Shown here in pieces: positions 1 to 9,126 of a DNA stretch of 9,545 bases; the first letter of the stretch is position 1; each line of letters begins with the position of its first letter. Under the pieces are notes generated by a model. The model was given only the letters and a program-made list of their open reading frames with translations. It had not been told where the DNA came from and did no database searches. The stretch lies in the NCBI GenBank assembly GCA_021413595.1, contig JAIOQD010000284.1, positions 1 to 9,545 on the forward strand, in the 5' to 3' direction. This DNA is from Bacteroidota bacterium. GTDB taxonomy: Bacteria; Bacteroidota; Bacteroidia; 2-12-FULL-35-15. Both the position numbers and the translations under genes were made by a program.

Positions 1-243
1 TGGGTTCCAATGAATTGAGTTTACATCTGTTGAGGAAGCACAGCCAGCATCCCCCATTCCTCCGGCTCTTGAGTCGGGGGATATCAATAAAAAAGGCACA
101 GCTGTGGTAATTGTATTGAGGCGGCTATCTAATTCCTGACCTGAAATTTGATTGTAGTTGATTTGTGAAAAGGAATAGTTGATCCCCAATAGAATCAATG
201 AAAAGGACACAATGTTTTTTTTGTTCATTCTAAAATAATTCAT
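1..243 (-). CDS. porV: PorV, type IX secretion outer-membrane shuttle protein (N-terminal part, cut by window edge)
   Basis: Seen: an open frame of 81 codons runs from an ATG at 243 off the left edge. It starts with a signal peptide (hydrophobic core, then a likely cleavage in YSFS-Q) and continues with the segments LNTITTAVPFLLISPDSRAG and GGMGDAG...NSIHWNP, which are very typical of the mature PorV N-terminus. An alternative in-frame ATG at 228 (MNKKNIVSF) gives a more conventional signal peptide and may be the true start. Known: PorV (LptO) is a FadL-like outer-membrane beta-barrel that collects T9SS cargo from the SprA translocon by its C-terminal domain and passes it to the PorU attachment complex. 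Context: it lies 95 bp downstream of porU on the same strand, as the two are often paired in Bacteroidota, so they are probably cotranscribed. Only the N-terminus is visible, so integrity of the barrel cannot be judged. Confidence 0.88.
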   Translation of the reverse strand, partial: MNYFRMNKKNIVSFSLILLGINYSFSQINYNQISGQELDSRLNTITTAVPFLLISPDSRAGGMGDAGCASSTDVNSIHWNP

Positions 244-338
244 CTGAAAAATTTTGTTTATTAATGAAAGACATCTTCTAACGTTATAATTATATAAAAT
301 TGTATGCCAACACCTTTTTGGGATGGCTAAAGTACTAA

Positions 339-3300
339 TTAATTTAAAATTACAAGTTTTTCATATTTTTCAGCAGCGGCACCGGTACTTGTTTTTACTT
401 TAACACGATACAGATAAACACCGCGGCCTATTTTATCGCCAAAATCATCACGGCCATTCCATTCAATTGGTTCTGAACGAAAACCTTCGGTATGTATAAA
501 CTGATTAATGGTTTTTACCAATTTGCCCGAAACTGTAAATACTTGAACCTGAACCTCCAATACGTCACAAGCCTGATTGTGCTCAAAATAAAATTGTGTT
601 CTGGTAGTAAAAGGATTTGGGTAATTTAATACATGGCTTAAGGCTAATTCAGCCGATTTGGCAACCACAAATTCAGTATAGGATTCGGATGAATTATTAT
701 AAACATCCCATACTTTTAATTTTAAAGTATGTTTCCCTTCACTTATATCTGCTAAAGGATATCTGATTTTTCCACTTTTATAGCTGTTAAGATCCGATTG
801 GTAATAATCATTTAGTACGATCGCTTTTTCAGTATTTGCATCAAGTGTAGCAATTATATCATGTCCAATACCATTTCCAACTGTATTGATCCCATTATCG
901 TCTTTCAGAATAGAATACAAATCAGGGTTTTCATCTGTTGTTCCTCCAACTACAAATTTAATATCGTTTAAATATAAACTTACTTCAGGTCCAACCGCAT
1001 CAGTAGGAGCGTTATTGTTCGAGCCTCCAATAATTATTTTTTCGTAACAGCCTATTGCATCTTCATTCCCATTTTCGGCATAGTAGCTAACCCTGCCTAT
1101 ACCATACTGATAGGCGATATCTTTTGGAATGATAAAAGAAAATTTAAAATATCCATTAGTCACACTTACCTTCCCTTTGTATAAAATATTTTTTTGAAGT
1201 TTAAAGGTAAAAGCAGGGCTTGCCGAACCATCATTTGATAAGGTAGTAACATCCTGAGATTTATCATAAACAGTAGGGTATAAGATTCCGTTATAAGTAG
1301 GTAAAAGATTGCCGCTATTATCTTGGATATGTCCGCTAATGGTAACAATCGAAAGCGCTTTTAATGTGTCGGAGCTTGTGGAGGTAACAGCAACAGCATT
1401 AACTGAATCAGTAGAAACGTTGTATTTCGGATATGCTAATGTTAAAGCCGGATCGCCAAGTAATGCGAAATTCCTGCTATTTACTGAGTTTCCACCTGAT
1501 TGTGTTTTTATAAATTCATACAGATCACCCAACCGTGGCATCTTCCCGTTTATGTGTTCGAATGCTGCTTTATAAAAATCCAGATTCAGGTAAAAATTCG
1601 GACTGGCAAATACCAGCCGAACAGTACTGAATAAAGCTATTGCACCACCATCAGGATTTAAAAACGCATATTCACCTGCCGAAGTTCTTTCAGGGTCGTC
1701 ATATCTGCTAAACTCACAGGTAGCGGTAAAAAGCAAAAATAATTTATTTGCATTGTTCCATTTATTTATTTGCGAAACTTCAATAATGCGTTCATGTGCC
1801 AAACCTAATTCTCCTCCATGCCCCGTGTAATTTAAAATTAAAGTACCCTGTTCAATACGTTTATTGATGGCATCTACTACATCCGGATAACGATTCCCTC
1901 CTGGGGTAGCTTCCTGTTTATAAGCATCTAAATAGATCTTATCGATATTGTAATCATTATAGGTGGTATCTACCAACGTGGCTTGTTGATTAGCTTGCGT
2001 TGAGTGAATGCCGTTATCCTCATCATCACCAACAAAACAAACTGTATTGCGCCAGCTGCCAAATGGAGAGCCGGCAATTTGAGAGGTGCAGGAGGTAGAA
2101 GAGGTTTCAGATAATGGCACACCAGTTTTTGTGTAATTTAATATTTTGTTTACAATTGCCTGAGCACCTGCTTTTGTTTTTACCGGGAAACGTCCAATTC
2201 CTATGTCCACTGCATCAGAGCTCCACAAGCCTTCATCATCATCAAGCAAGCCATAAAAATCATCCGAAACATACGATGATGTTGGGATTGTTGATTCATA
2301 GGACTGATAAGTAGGAATATAATTACTATTGCTGCCTGTATGTTTTCTATTATCATAGGAGCCATCTCCAAATAATAATAAATATTGGGGCATTTCACTG
2401 GCACTTGCAGCCTTATCATAAAACATTTTTACAAAATCCCTGATAGCAGATATATCCTGTGAGCCGGACGAAAATTCATTGTAAATTTGCTGAGGTGTTA
2501 CCACAATGGATGATAAACCATCCTTGCTTTCATGATGAGCAGCCAGTTGCAGTGCCTCCTGGTAAAAATCAGGATGGGTAACTATTATATAATCCTTGTC
2601 GGATAAGGCATGTAAATCCTGGTTTGGAATTATTCCTATGGCAGAAGGCGTAAGGAACGAAGCCCCGGTAAATGCTATAAATTGTTTTAATGTATCAGCA
2701 GGCAAAACAAATTGATTGAGTGTTGCCACCGGATTGATCAAAGACTGAAGTTTGATATTGGCAATATCTGAAATATCCCATATCTGGATCGCTGAATTAC
2801 TTGTAACATTATATTCAGCTAAATTGCCGGTACCAACCGATTTCGCATCTCTGAAAATTAGTTGGGACCCACTCATTGTTAACTGACGTCTAACATTTAC
2901 TTCGATATAATCGAGCCATGCGATTGCATCGGCTGTTTGTTTGGTAACGTTTACCGTGATTGTAGGACTGGAAGGATTAAAGGAATAACATCCGGTAACA
3001 ATTTTGGCATAGTTATCATACGCGCTGCCCGACACATTTGGAATTGATATTATTCCGCTCCCTGATTGGCTGCTAACAGAATAAGTAGCATTACCTGAAA
3101 TTAAATGACGGGATGCAATACTCGTTTTTACTGTTGCAGGAACAGTGCCATCAATTTTTGGAAATGAAAACGAAAAATTATAGGATGTAGTATTCTCAAA
3201 ATATTCACCAAACCATTGTCTTCCCGATTTTATAAAATTTACAGATGAATTTTCATGGAAAGAGTAATCATCAAAACTGCTAACAGTATGCGTTGCAGCT

Positions 3301-4235
3301 GTGGTTGATGTTGCCTGCGGCTGAATACGCTTGCCTGCACCCATATCGGTGGTGATAAAATAATATGCCGAATCGGAATACAAATTTAACGTATGAAAAA
3401 ATTTAGGGCATAAAGTGCTATCGTATGACCATGTATTCGGTCCTTTTCCAAAAAATAATACATAATCATTTACATTAAAAACACCATCACTCTCACCTTG
3501 TACAAATACTGCATTTTCAACAAGGTCGTCAGGGCGAGCTTTGGAGTTTAATTCCGAAAGCATCCCACCTCCATTACCATAAATTCGGATATTCTGAGGA
3601 TTAACTGTTGTAACATCAATCCCAATATTTTGCAAAAAAGTATAGGACAATTTATAGATCCCATCAGTTTGTATTCCTATTTTATACCAAGCTCCATTTT
3701 GTAAAACTGAATTAGAAGCATACGTGTGTGCAGCACGGCTTCCTGATTTTAAAGCAAACTCAGGTGTTATCGTCAGCTCAAAAGTTACTAATTTTTCAAA
3801 TTTTCCGGTATTGGTATTTTTACGAATTGGAATGAACGAAACTACACCATACGACTTCTTTTTTGAGGAAAACACATTAGAACTTACAATGAGTTGGTCT
3901 GTGATCTTTGCTGGATTTTTTATCAGTGATATTTCTACATCTGTTAACAATTCATATATAGCATTTACAATGATTGCAGAAAATTTCTGCTCGTTACCTG
4001 TTAATTCTATTTTTTTACTGTATCGTGGCAGAAAATCATCTTCAAAAGCATATTGAGCTCCACTAAATGATAAAAAATGTTGAGATTCGCTGTCAGAAAT
4101 TTTTATTGTTGATGGGGCAGACCAAACAATCTGGTTCGATCCTGATTTCGTTTGAGAAATCAATTTAGATTGACCAAAAGTGATCAAGTTTGAGAATAGA
4201 AATAAAATCAAACTTAATGAAAAACGGATAGTCAT
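339..4235 (-). CDS. porU: PorU, type IX secretion system sortase (gingipain-family C25 peptidase)
   Basis: Seen: 1298 residues with an N-terminal signal peptide (residues 1-21, probable cleavage FG-Q). A long beta-rich N-terminal half contains the NGAWYKIGI...DGIYKLSY segment (about 180-198) common in PorU. A peptidase C25 domain covers about 545-935: LLLFGDGSYDNR (619-630), the IGIGRFPVK strand, the catalytic His in NYTGHGG (H806) and the nucleophile Cys in LFTATC (C840), followed by GAIALFSTVRLVFA and ALLGDPAL. The C-terminal ~100 residues (NYPNPF at 1204-1209, then VFTVSGKLVK and IEWNGRDDFGDKIGRGVYLYRVK) form a type A T9SS sorting-domain-like module. Known: PorU is itself exported by the T9SS, keeps its own C-terminal domain, and with PorV and PorZ cleaves the C-terminal signal of cargo and joins it to A-LPS or another anchor at the cell surface. 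Somewhat longer than the P. gingivalis protein (about 1158), with both catalytic residues intact. It heads a probable porU-porV unit and diverges from porP. Confidence 0.95.
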   Translation of the reverse strand: MTIRFSLSLILFLFSNLITFGQSKLISQTKSGSNQIVWSAPSTIKISDSESQHFLSFSGAQYAFEDDFLPRYSKKIELTGNEQKFSAIIVNAIYELLTDVEISLIKNPAKITDQLIVSSNVFSSKKKSYGVVSFIPIRKNTNTGKFEKLVTFELTITPEFALKSGSRAAHTYASNSVLQNGAWYKIGIQTDGIYKLSYTFLQNIGIDVTTVNPQNIRIYGNGGGMLSELNSKARPDDLVENAVFVQGESDGVFNVNDYVLFFGKGPNTWSYDSTLCPKFFHTLNLYSDSAYYFITTDMGAGKRIQPQATSTTAATHTVSSFDDYSFHENSSVNFIKSGRQWFGEYFENTTSYNFSFSFPKIDGTVPATVKTSIASRHLISGNATYSVSSQSGSGIISIPNVSGSAYDNYAKIVTGCYSFNPSSPTITVNVTKQTADAIAWLDYIEVNVRRQLTMSGSQLIFRDAKSVGTGNLAEYNVTSNSAIQIWDISDIANIKLQSLINPVATLNQFVLPADTLKQFIAFTGASFLTPSAIGIIPNQDLHALSDKDYIIVTHPDFYQEALQLAAHHESKDGLSSIVVTPQQIYNEFSSGSQDISAIRDFVKMFYDKAASASEMPQYLLLFGDGSYDNRKHTGSNSNYIPTYQSYESTIPTSSYVSDDFYGLLDDDEGLWSSDAVDIGIGRFPVKTKAGAQAIVNKILNYTKTGVPLSETSSTSCTSQIAGSPFGSWRNTVCFVGDDEDNGIHSTQANQQATLVDTTYNDYNIDKIYLDAYKQEATPGGNRYPDVVDAINKRIEQGTLILNYTGHGGELGLAHERIIEVSQINKWNNANKLFLLFTATCEFSRYDDPERTSAGEYAFLNPDGGAIALFSTVRLVFASPNFYLNLDFYKAAFEHINGKMPRLGDLYEFIKTQSGGNSVNSRNFALLGDPALTLAYPKYNVSTDSVNAVAVTSTSSDTLKALSIVTISGHIQDNSGNLLPTYNGILYPTVYDKSQDVTTLSNDGSASPAFTFKLQKNILYKGKVSVTNGYFKFSFIIPKDIAYQYGIGRVSYYAENGNEDAIGCYEKIIIGGSNNNAPTDAVGPEVSLYLNDIKFVVGGTTDENPDLYSILKDDNGINTVGNGIGHDIIATLDANTEKAIVLNDYYQSDLNSYKSGKIRYPLADISEGKHTLKLKVWDVYNNSSESYTEFVVAKSAELALSHVLNYPNPFTTRTQFYFEHNQACDVLEVQVQVFTVSGKLVKTINQFIHTEGFRSEPIEWNGRDDFGDKIGRGVYLYRVKVKTSTGAAAEKYEKLVILN

Positions 4236-4599
4236 AAATTTTCAGAAATTAAGTAATTTACAATTCGGGTAAAATTAGATATTTTAGAATGATTAATAAT
4301 TTAACAATTGCCAATTTAACAAATAAAAAGCAGATAATTTAAAAATATATCTTTTTTATTAAAAACGCAAAAATGGATAAATTTTTCTTTTTTTGAATAA
4401 ATTCTCATCTGGGATTACAATTAATTCCAAAAAGAAGAGCTCACGATCGTTTTTTACAGATTTTTTTGCATAAATTTGCTTTTTGAACGATAATATTTTG
4501 AGTAACGACTTTTTTAGTTGAATATTGCACTATATTTTATTTTAACATTAATTTGTAATTTTAAATTTTTTATGTATAATTGTGTCTTATTATAAAAAC
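4236..4599. other. Divergent AT-rich intergenic region between porU and porP
   Basis: No gene is visible in this stretch of about 360 bases. It is extremely AT-rich, with many T- and A-runs, and must hold the start signals for both porU (leftward) and porP (rightward). On the plus strand there is one exact match to the Bacteroidota -7 element and a weaker one nearer porP (see the promoter entry). On the minus strand I found no exact TAnnTTTG for porU; the closest is TTTATTTG, the complement of about 4319-4326, with one mismatch. I see no strong hairpin, RNA gene or repeat. Confidence 0.6.
4471..4478 (+). promoter_or_regulatory. Candidate -7 promoter element for porP
   Basis: TAAATTTG matches the Bacteroidota primary-sigma -7 consensus TAnnTTTG exactly, and would give a 5' leader of about 115 nt. 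The expected -33 TTTG is not at the usual 17-23 bp spacing; there is only a T-tract. An alternative closer to the gene is TTAATTTG at 4548-4555 (one mismatch), with a TTG at 4525-4527, 20 bp upstream. Either could be the real promoter; in such AT-rich DNA chance matches are common. Confidence 0.35.
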
Positions 4600-5562
4600 A
4601 TGGCTATGTTAAAACGAATCATTGTAACATCAACTATACTGTTTTCTTTAGGCTTTAGCGAAAATGTATTTGCCCAAGATCCTGTATTTACTCAGTTTTA
4701 TGCGAATCCACTTTATCTAAATCCTGCACTTGCAGGAACAGCAAGATGCCCAAGAGTTAACCTTAATTATCGTAACCAATGGCCAGGGATTTCAGGTACT
4801 TACGTTACTTATTCAGCTTCATACGATCAGCACGTTGATGCAATCGGTGGAGGTTTAGGATTGCTTGTTATCAATGATAAAGCCGGACAAGGAACCTTAA
4901 CAACTACCAATGTTAGTGGTATGTATTCTTATCTTTTAAATGTTAGCAGAGAGTTTTCATTGAAGTTTGGTGCACAAGCTACTTATTTTCAAAAAAGTAT
5001 TGACTGGAGTAAACTTACTTTTGGTGATATGATTGACGAACGCAGAGGATTTGTTTATAATACCAATGAAGTACAAAAGTTACCAAGCAAGTCGGGAATT
5101 GATTTTTCTGCCGGTGTTTTGGGGTATAGTAAACGTTATTTCTTTGGTTTTGCTGCACATCATTTAAGCCAACCTGACGAAGGCTTACTTGGAATAAGTA
5201 AGCTTCCAATGAAATTAACCGGACATGCCGGAGCCACATTGCCAATTGGTGATAAAGGGAGTCAAACATTTATTTCCCCTAGCGTTTTGTTTCAAAAACA
5301 ACAGGATTTCCAACAGCTTAATTTAGGATTATATTTTACAAAAGGTTCTATGGTAGCCGGTTTGTGGTATCGTAATCAGGATTCTTTTATAGCAGTTATC
5401 GGTTTTCAGCAGCATTTCTTTAAAGTTGGATATAGTTATGATGTAACAGTTTCAAAATTAACAAATGCGACTGCCGGTTCTCACGAAATTTCATTCTCTT
5501 TACAATTTGAGTGTAAACCGAAAAAGAAAAAGTTTAGATTAGTAAGCTGTCCTTCATTCTAA
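4600..5562 (+). CDS. PorP/SprF-family type IX secretion system outer-membrane protein
   Basis: Seen: about 320 residues with a signal peptide (MLKRIIVTSTILFSLGF..., cleavage likely at VFA-Q). The mature N-terminus QDPVFTQFYANPLYLNPALA, followed by NYRNQWPGI, is the hallmark of the PorP/SprF family, and the rest is alternating beta-strand sequence as expected for an outer-membrane barrel. Length fits the family. Start choice: the open frame reaches back to a GTG at 4582, but ATG codons at 4600 and 4606 fit the signal peptide better; I use 4600, and 4606 is equally plausible. Known: PorP/SprF proteins are barrels of the T9SS; some link to the PorK/PorN ring and periplasmic PorE, others (SprF) serve export or anchoring of specific large adhesins. 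Context: gldJ follows 193 bp downstream and porU diverges upstream, suggesting a core T9SS role rather than a cargo-paired SprF, but Bacteroidota carry many paralogues, so I give no gene symbol. Confidence 0.9.
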   Translation: MAMLKRIIVTSTILFSLGFSENVFAQDPVFTQFYANPLYLNPALAGTARCPRVNLNYRNQWPGISGTYVTYSASYDQHVDAIGGGLGLLVINDKAGQGTLTTTNVSGMYSYLLNVSREFSLKFGAQATYFQKSIDWSKLTFGDMIDERRGFVYNTNEVQKLPSKSGIDFSAGVLGYSKRYFFGFAAHHLSQPDEGLLGISKLPMKLTGHAGATLPIGDKGSQTFISPSVLFQKQQDFQQLNLGLYFTKGSMVAGLWYRNQDSFIAVIGFQQHFFKVGYSYDVTVSKLTNATAGSHEISFSLQFECKPKKKKFRLVSCPSF

Positions 5563-5577
5563 AAATCAATATTAATA

Positions 5578-5613
5578 CAATTTCTAACATTAATTATTCA
5601 ATATTAGAAATTG
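5578..5613 (+). terminator. Hairpin just after porP, possible weak terminator or processing site
   Basis: An imperfect inverted repeat pairs CAATTTCTAACATT (5578-5591) with AATATTAGAAATTG (5600-5613). Thirteen of 14 positions pair, around an 8-nt loop. It begins 16 bp after the porP stop. It is followed by TGTGATTTAATT rather than a clean T-run, so it may be a leaky terminator that lets some transcription reach gldJ, or an mRNA-stabilising 3' hairpin. Confidence 0.4.
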
Positions 5614-5755
5614 TGTGATTTAATTAAATAGGGTAAATAGTATCAGTTTTATAAATAAAAGTTAAGTTGAGAGTAACAAATTAAGAAATTATCCGTTCGA
5701 GTACTTTATTACTTATTACGTCTATGCTTAATTTATTAACCAAAATTAAAAAGCA

Positions 5756-7306
5756 ATGAAAAAAGTATCAAGCAAAATCATCTTATTCTCTGGAATTTTG
5801 GTCCTTGGATCTTGTGCCAAAGAAAGATCGCCTATTACTGCTTGGGAATATAACAATCCCAAAAATGGTGGTTTTGAAGTTATTCCTTACGAAGAACAGG
5901 AAACTGGCCCAGGATTGGTTTTAGTGCAAGGAGGTAGTTTTACAATGGGTAGAGCCGAACAGGATGTAACGTACGATTGGAATTCGATTCCAAGAAGAGT
6001 TACCGTTTCTTCTTTTTATATGGATCAAACAGAAGTTCGTAACCTTGATTATCTTGAATACATTCATTGGACCTCGAGAGTATTTGCGGCCAATTTTTAT
6101 GATGTATTAAAAAAGGCAATGCCCGATACATTAGTATGGAGAGATCGTTTAGCTTTTAACGAACCTTACGTTGAATATTATTTACGCCATCCTGCATACA
6201 GAGATTATCCGGTGGTTGGTATCAACTGGTTACAGGCATCCGATTTTTGTGCATGGAGAACCGATCGTGTGAACGAATTTATTTTAATCCGTGAAGGTAT
6301 TTTGGATCACACTCCAACTCCTACTGAAACTGATTATTTTAATACGGATCAATATCTTGCAGGTAAATGGCAAGGAACTGTAGTTACTCCACTTCACTCT
6401 ATGAGTCCGGATGGTGGTGATCGTGCAGTACGTATGGAAGATGGAATATTTTTACCAAGATACCGTCTGCCAACTGAAGCTGAGTGGGAGTTTGCTGCTT
6501 ATGGTTTAATTGGAAATACTGTTGGAGAACGTATCACTGATAGAAGATTGTATCCTTGGAATGGTCACGGAACACGTAATCCTGACGAGAAATTCTTAGG
6601 TCAGATGATGGCTAACTACCAACGTAGTAATGGTGATATGATGGGTACAGCAGGTTCACTTAATGATGCAGGTGATGTAACTACTCCTGTGTATTCATAT
6701 TGGCCCAATGATTATGGATTATATAATATGGCAGGTAACGTAAGTGAGTGGGTAATGGATACCTATCGTCCACTTTCTGCTGAAGATAAAGCAGACTTCC
6801 GTCCTTTCAGAGGGAATGTGTTTAAAACACAAATTCGTAATGAGGATGGTATCGTAATTAGTGACACTATTCAGTACGATAATCCTACTGATACTGCACA
6901 TAGGAATATTGTGAGTATTCCAGGGCAGGTTCGTTGGAGAGATGTTAGTATAACCGTTGCTGATGATAATTTAGATGAAAGAAGAAATTATAAATATGCT
7001 GATAATATCAATTATTTAGATGGTGATGTTAAAACTCAGGCTGCTGGTTTGAGTGGTGCAGCATGGTCTGAAGCCTATGATCCAGGCACTGGTAAAGCAG
7101 AAAGTAATGGTATGTATGAATATATGGTTACTTCACTTATTAATGATAAGGCTCGTGTTTATAAAGGAGGATCCTGGAAAGACCGCGCATATTGGATGGT
7201 ACCGGGAACAAGACGTTTTCTTGATGAGCGTCAATCTACCGCTTGGTTAGGATTCCGTTGTGCGATGACCCGTGTTGGTAGCCCTACATGTTTAGGCAAA
7301 AAATAG
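5756..7306 (+). CDS. gldJ: GldJ, gliding motility / type IX secretion lipoprotein
   Basis: Seen: 516 residues with a lipoprotein signal peptide whose lipobox is LGSC (Cys20). From about residue 53 the protein follows the formylglycine-generating-enzyme (SUMF1/FGE) fold: GGSFTMG (59-65), FYMDQTEVRNLDYLEY (87-102), YPVVGINWLQASDFCAWR (151-168), RLPTEAEWEFAA (237-248), GLYNMAGNVSEWVMD (321-335), KGGSWKDRAYW (470-480) and AWLGFRCAM (496-504). The FGE catalytic cysteines expected after GGS are absent, so it is probably structural. The DTLVWRDRLAFNE...YYLRHPAY region and the insert around 360-425 fit GldJ better than the paralogue GldK/PorK. Known: GldJ is an outer-membrane lipoprotein needed for gliding and for stability of GldK and other T9SS parts in Flavobacterium johnsoniae, where gldJ is also beside porU/porV. 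Start: ATG at 5756 is preceded by an A-rich stretch and directly encodes the basic MKKVSSK N-terminus. Alternative: GldK/PorK, less likely since no porL/porM/porN follows. Confidence 0.88.
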   Translation: MKKVSSKIILFSGILVLGSCAKERSPITAWEYNNPKNGGFEVIPYEEQETGPGLVLVQGGSFTMGRAEQDVTYDWNSIPRRVTVSSFYMDQTEVRNLDYLEYIHWTSRVFAANFYDVLKKAMPDTLVWRDRLAFNEPYVEYYLRHPAYRDYPVVGINWLQASDFCAWRTDRVNEFILIREGILDHTPTPTETDYFNTDQYLAGKWQGTVVTPLHSMSPDGGDRAVRMEDGIFLPRYRLPTEAEWEFAAYGLIGNTVGERITDRRLYPWNGHGTRNPDEKFLGQMMANYQRSNGDMMGTAGSLNDAGDVTTPVYSYWPNDYGLYNMAGNVSEWVMDTYRPLSAEDKADFRPFRGNVFKTQIRNEDGIVISDTIQYDNPTDTAHRNIVSIPGQVRWRDVSITVADDNLDERRNYKYADNINYLDGDVKTQAAGLSGAAWSEAYDPGTGKAESNGMYEYMVTSLINDKARVYKGGSWKDRAYWMVPGTRRFLDERQSTAWLGFRCAMTRVGSPTCLGKK

Positions 7307-7326
7307 TATAAGAAACATATTATTGT

Positions 7327-7360
7327 AAAAAATGCTCCCTATTTATTGGGAGCATTTTTT
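7327..7360. terminator. Bidirectional intrinsic terminator between gldJ and pyrG
   Basis: A perfect 13-bp inverted repeat: AAAAAATGCTCCC (7327-7339) pairs with GGGAGCATTTTTT (7348-7360) around an 8-nt loop (TATTTATT). The GC-rich core (GCTCCC/GGGAGC) is followed by a T-run on the plus strand and by an equivalent T-run read from the minus strand. It lies 20 bp after the gldJ stop and about 80 bp after the pyrG stop, so it can end transcription of both convergent genes. Confidence 0.88.
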
Positions 7361-7438
7361 ATTTAAGATAGACTACTCTAACATTCCCTAAATGATACAC
7401 GAAGTCGCGGAAAAAAATCTGAACATTAAAAGTGAAAA

Positions 7439-8542
7439 TTAATGTACCAGCTTACCTATACCAATTGCGGCTTTCACAAAATTAACAAATAATGAATGTG
7501 GATTTGCAACGGTACTTTTATACTCGGGGTGGAACTGAACCCCTACAAACCATGGATGGTTTTTTATTTCAATGATCTCTACTAAACCGCCTTCAGGGTT
7601 AATTCCTGAAGCTATCATTCCGGCTTTTTCAAAATCTTCTAAATATTCGTTATTAAATTCATAACGATGACGGTGACGTTCATTAATTTCTTTCTGTTTA
7701 TAAATTTCCCATGCTTTGGTACCTTCAGTGATATTGCAAGGGTATGAACCTAAACGCATTGTTCCACCTTTATTGGTGATTTTTTTTTGTGTTTCTAACA
7801 GATCAATTACAGGGTTGGCTGTATTAGGATCCATTTCGGCAGAATTAGCATCTTTTAAGCCCAATACATTGCGTGCAAATTCTATTACAGCGCATTGCAT
7901 TCCCAAACAAACTCCTAAAAACGGAACCTGGTTTTCGCGGGCGTATTTGATCGCACTTATCTTACCTTCAATACCACGTTGTCCAAAACCAGGAGCTACC
8001 AGAATTCCACTAAGGTTTTTAAATTTTTCAGTTACATTTTCATCCGTAATGCTTTCGGAGTGTATCCATTCAATGGATACCTTGCAATTGTTAGCAGCAC
8101 CGGCATGGATGAATGCTTCAGAGATAGATTTGTATGCTTCTTTCAGCTCCACATATTTACCTACTAATCCAATTCTTACTTCGTGCTTTGGGTGTTTGAA
8201 TTTGTGTAAAAAATCTTTCCATTTAGCAAGATCTAGATTTTCAGAAACAGGCATATTCAGTTGATTTAATACAACAATATCCAGTTGTTCTTCTTCCATC
8301 AATAATGGAACTTCATAAATGGTGCTTGCATCACGGGCTTCTATAACAGCGTTAGGTGCAACGTTACAGAAAAGTGCTATCTTATTTTTAATATCTCTAT
8401 TAAGTGCGTGTTCTGTTCTGCAAACCAATACATCCGGCTGAACACCGTATTCTAACAATAGTTTTACGGAGTGTTGGGTAGGTTTTGTTTTAAGTTCGCC
8501 TGTAGTAGATAAGTAAGGGATCAATGTAAGGTGTATCACCAT
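7439..8542 (-). CDS. pyrG: CTP synthase C-terminal fragment (rest of amidoligase domain plus glutaminase domain)
   Basis: Seen: 367 codons from an in-frame ATG at 8542, five codons beyond the TAA. It opens with MVIHLTLIPYL and the UTP/CTP-site segment GELKTKPTQHSVK (15-27). A class I glutamine amidotransferase domain starts at about 122 (VRIGLVGKYVELKEAYKS) and contains PGFGQRG (184-190), the nucleophile Cys212 in FLGVCLGMQ (residue 384 of the full protein), GGTMRLG (259-265), ERHRHRYEFN (288-297), and His338 and Glu340 in VQFHPEY. The catalytic triad is thus complete. The ATG allows translational restart after the stop, but family members have this Met position inside a continuous chain, so it is more likely an internal codon than a real start. 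Confidence 0.85.
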   Translation of the reverse strand: MVIHLTLIPYLSTTGELKTKPTQHSVKLLLEYGVQPDVLVCRTEHALNRDIKNKIALFCNVAPNAVIEARDASTIYEVPLLMEEEQLDIVVLNQLNMPVSENLDLAKWKDFLHKFKHPKHEVRIGLVGKYVELKEAYKSISEAFIHAGAANNCKVSIEWIHSESITDENVTEKFKNLSGILVAPGFGQRGIEGKISAIKYARENQVPFLGVCLGMQCAVIEFARNVLGLKDANSAEMDPNTANPVIDLLETQKKITNKGGTMRLGSYPCNITEGTKAWEIYKQKEINERHRHRYEFNNEYLEDFEKAGMIASGINPEGGLVEIIEIKNHPWFVGVQFHPEYKSTVANPHSLFVNFVKAAIGIGKLVH

Positions 8543-8557
8543 TGCATCTCTGCCTAA

Positions 8558-9070
<513 letters not shown>

Positions 9071-9105
9071 TTATAGATTGTTCCCTAACCAGAGGAATTT
9101 GAAGG

Positions 9106-9121
9106 TTGTACAAAGGTACAA
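9106..9121. repeat. 6-bp inverted repeat overlapping the pyrG -7 element
   Basis: TTGTAC (9106-9111) and GTACAA (9116-9121) are perfect inverted arms separated by AAAG. The dyad is centred on the candidate -7 element, so a dimeric protein bound here would block the promoter. Function is inferred from position only. Confidence 0.55.
9111..9118 (-). promoter_or_regulatory. Candidate -7 promoter element for pyrG
   Basis: On the minus strand this reads TACCTTTG, an exact match to the Bacteroidota -7 consensus TAnnTTTG. It gives a leader of about 45-50 nt before the ATG at 9058, which is ordinary. No TTG is present at the usual -33 distance; a tandem repeat occupies that position instead (9127-9150). 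Confidence 0.6.
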
Positions 9122-9126
9122 AAAAA

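Noticed and set aside
306..327. An inverted repeat between porU and porV (GCCAACACC / GGGATGGC) as a terminator.
   Set aside because: The stem needs a mismatch and a bulge, and porV follows closely in the same direction; too weak to call.
1166..4056. Several 60-110 codon frames on either strand inside porU.
   Set aside because: All are shadows of the porU frame, which carries clear PorU/C25 peptidase motifs throughout.
4582..4599. GTG at 4582 as the start of the PorP-family protein.
   Set aside because: It adds a polar SYYKN stretch before an otherwise normal signal peptide; ATG at 4600 or 4606 fits better.
7716..8264. A 182-codon plus-strand frame opposite pyrG.
   Set aside because: It is the antisense shadow of the strongly conserved CTP synthase glutaminase and linker regions; its translation shows no domain.
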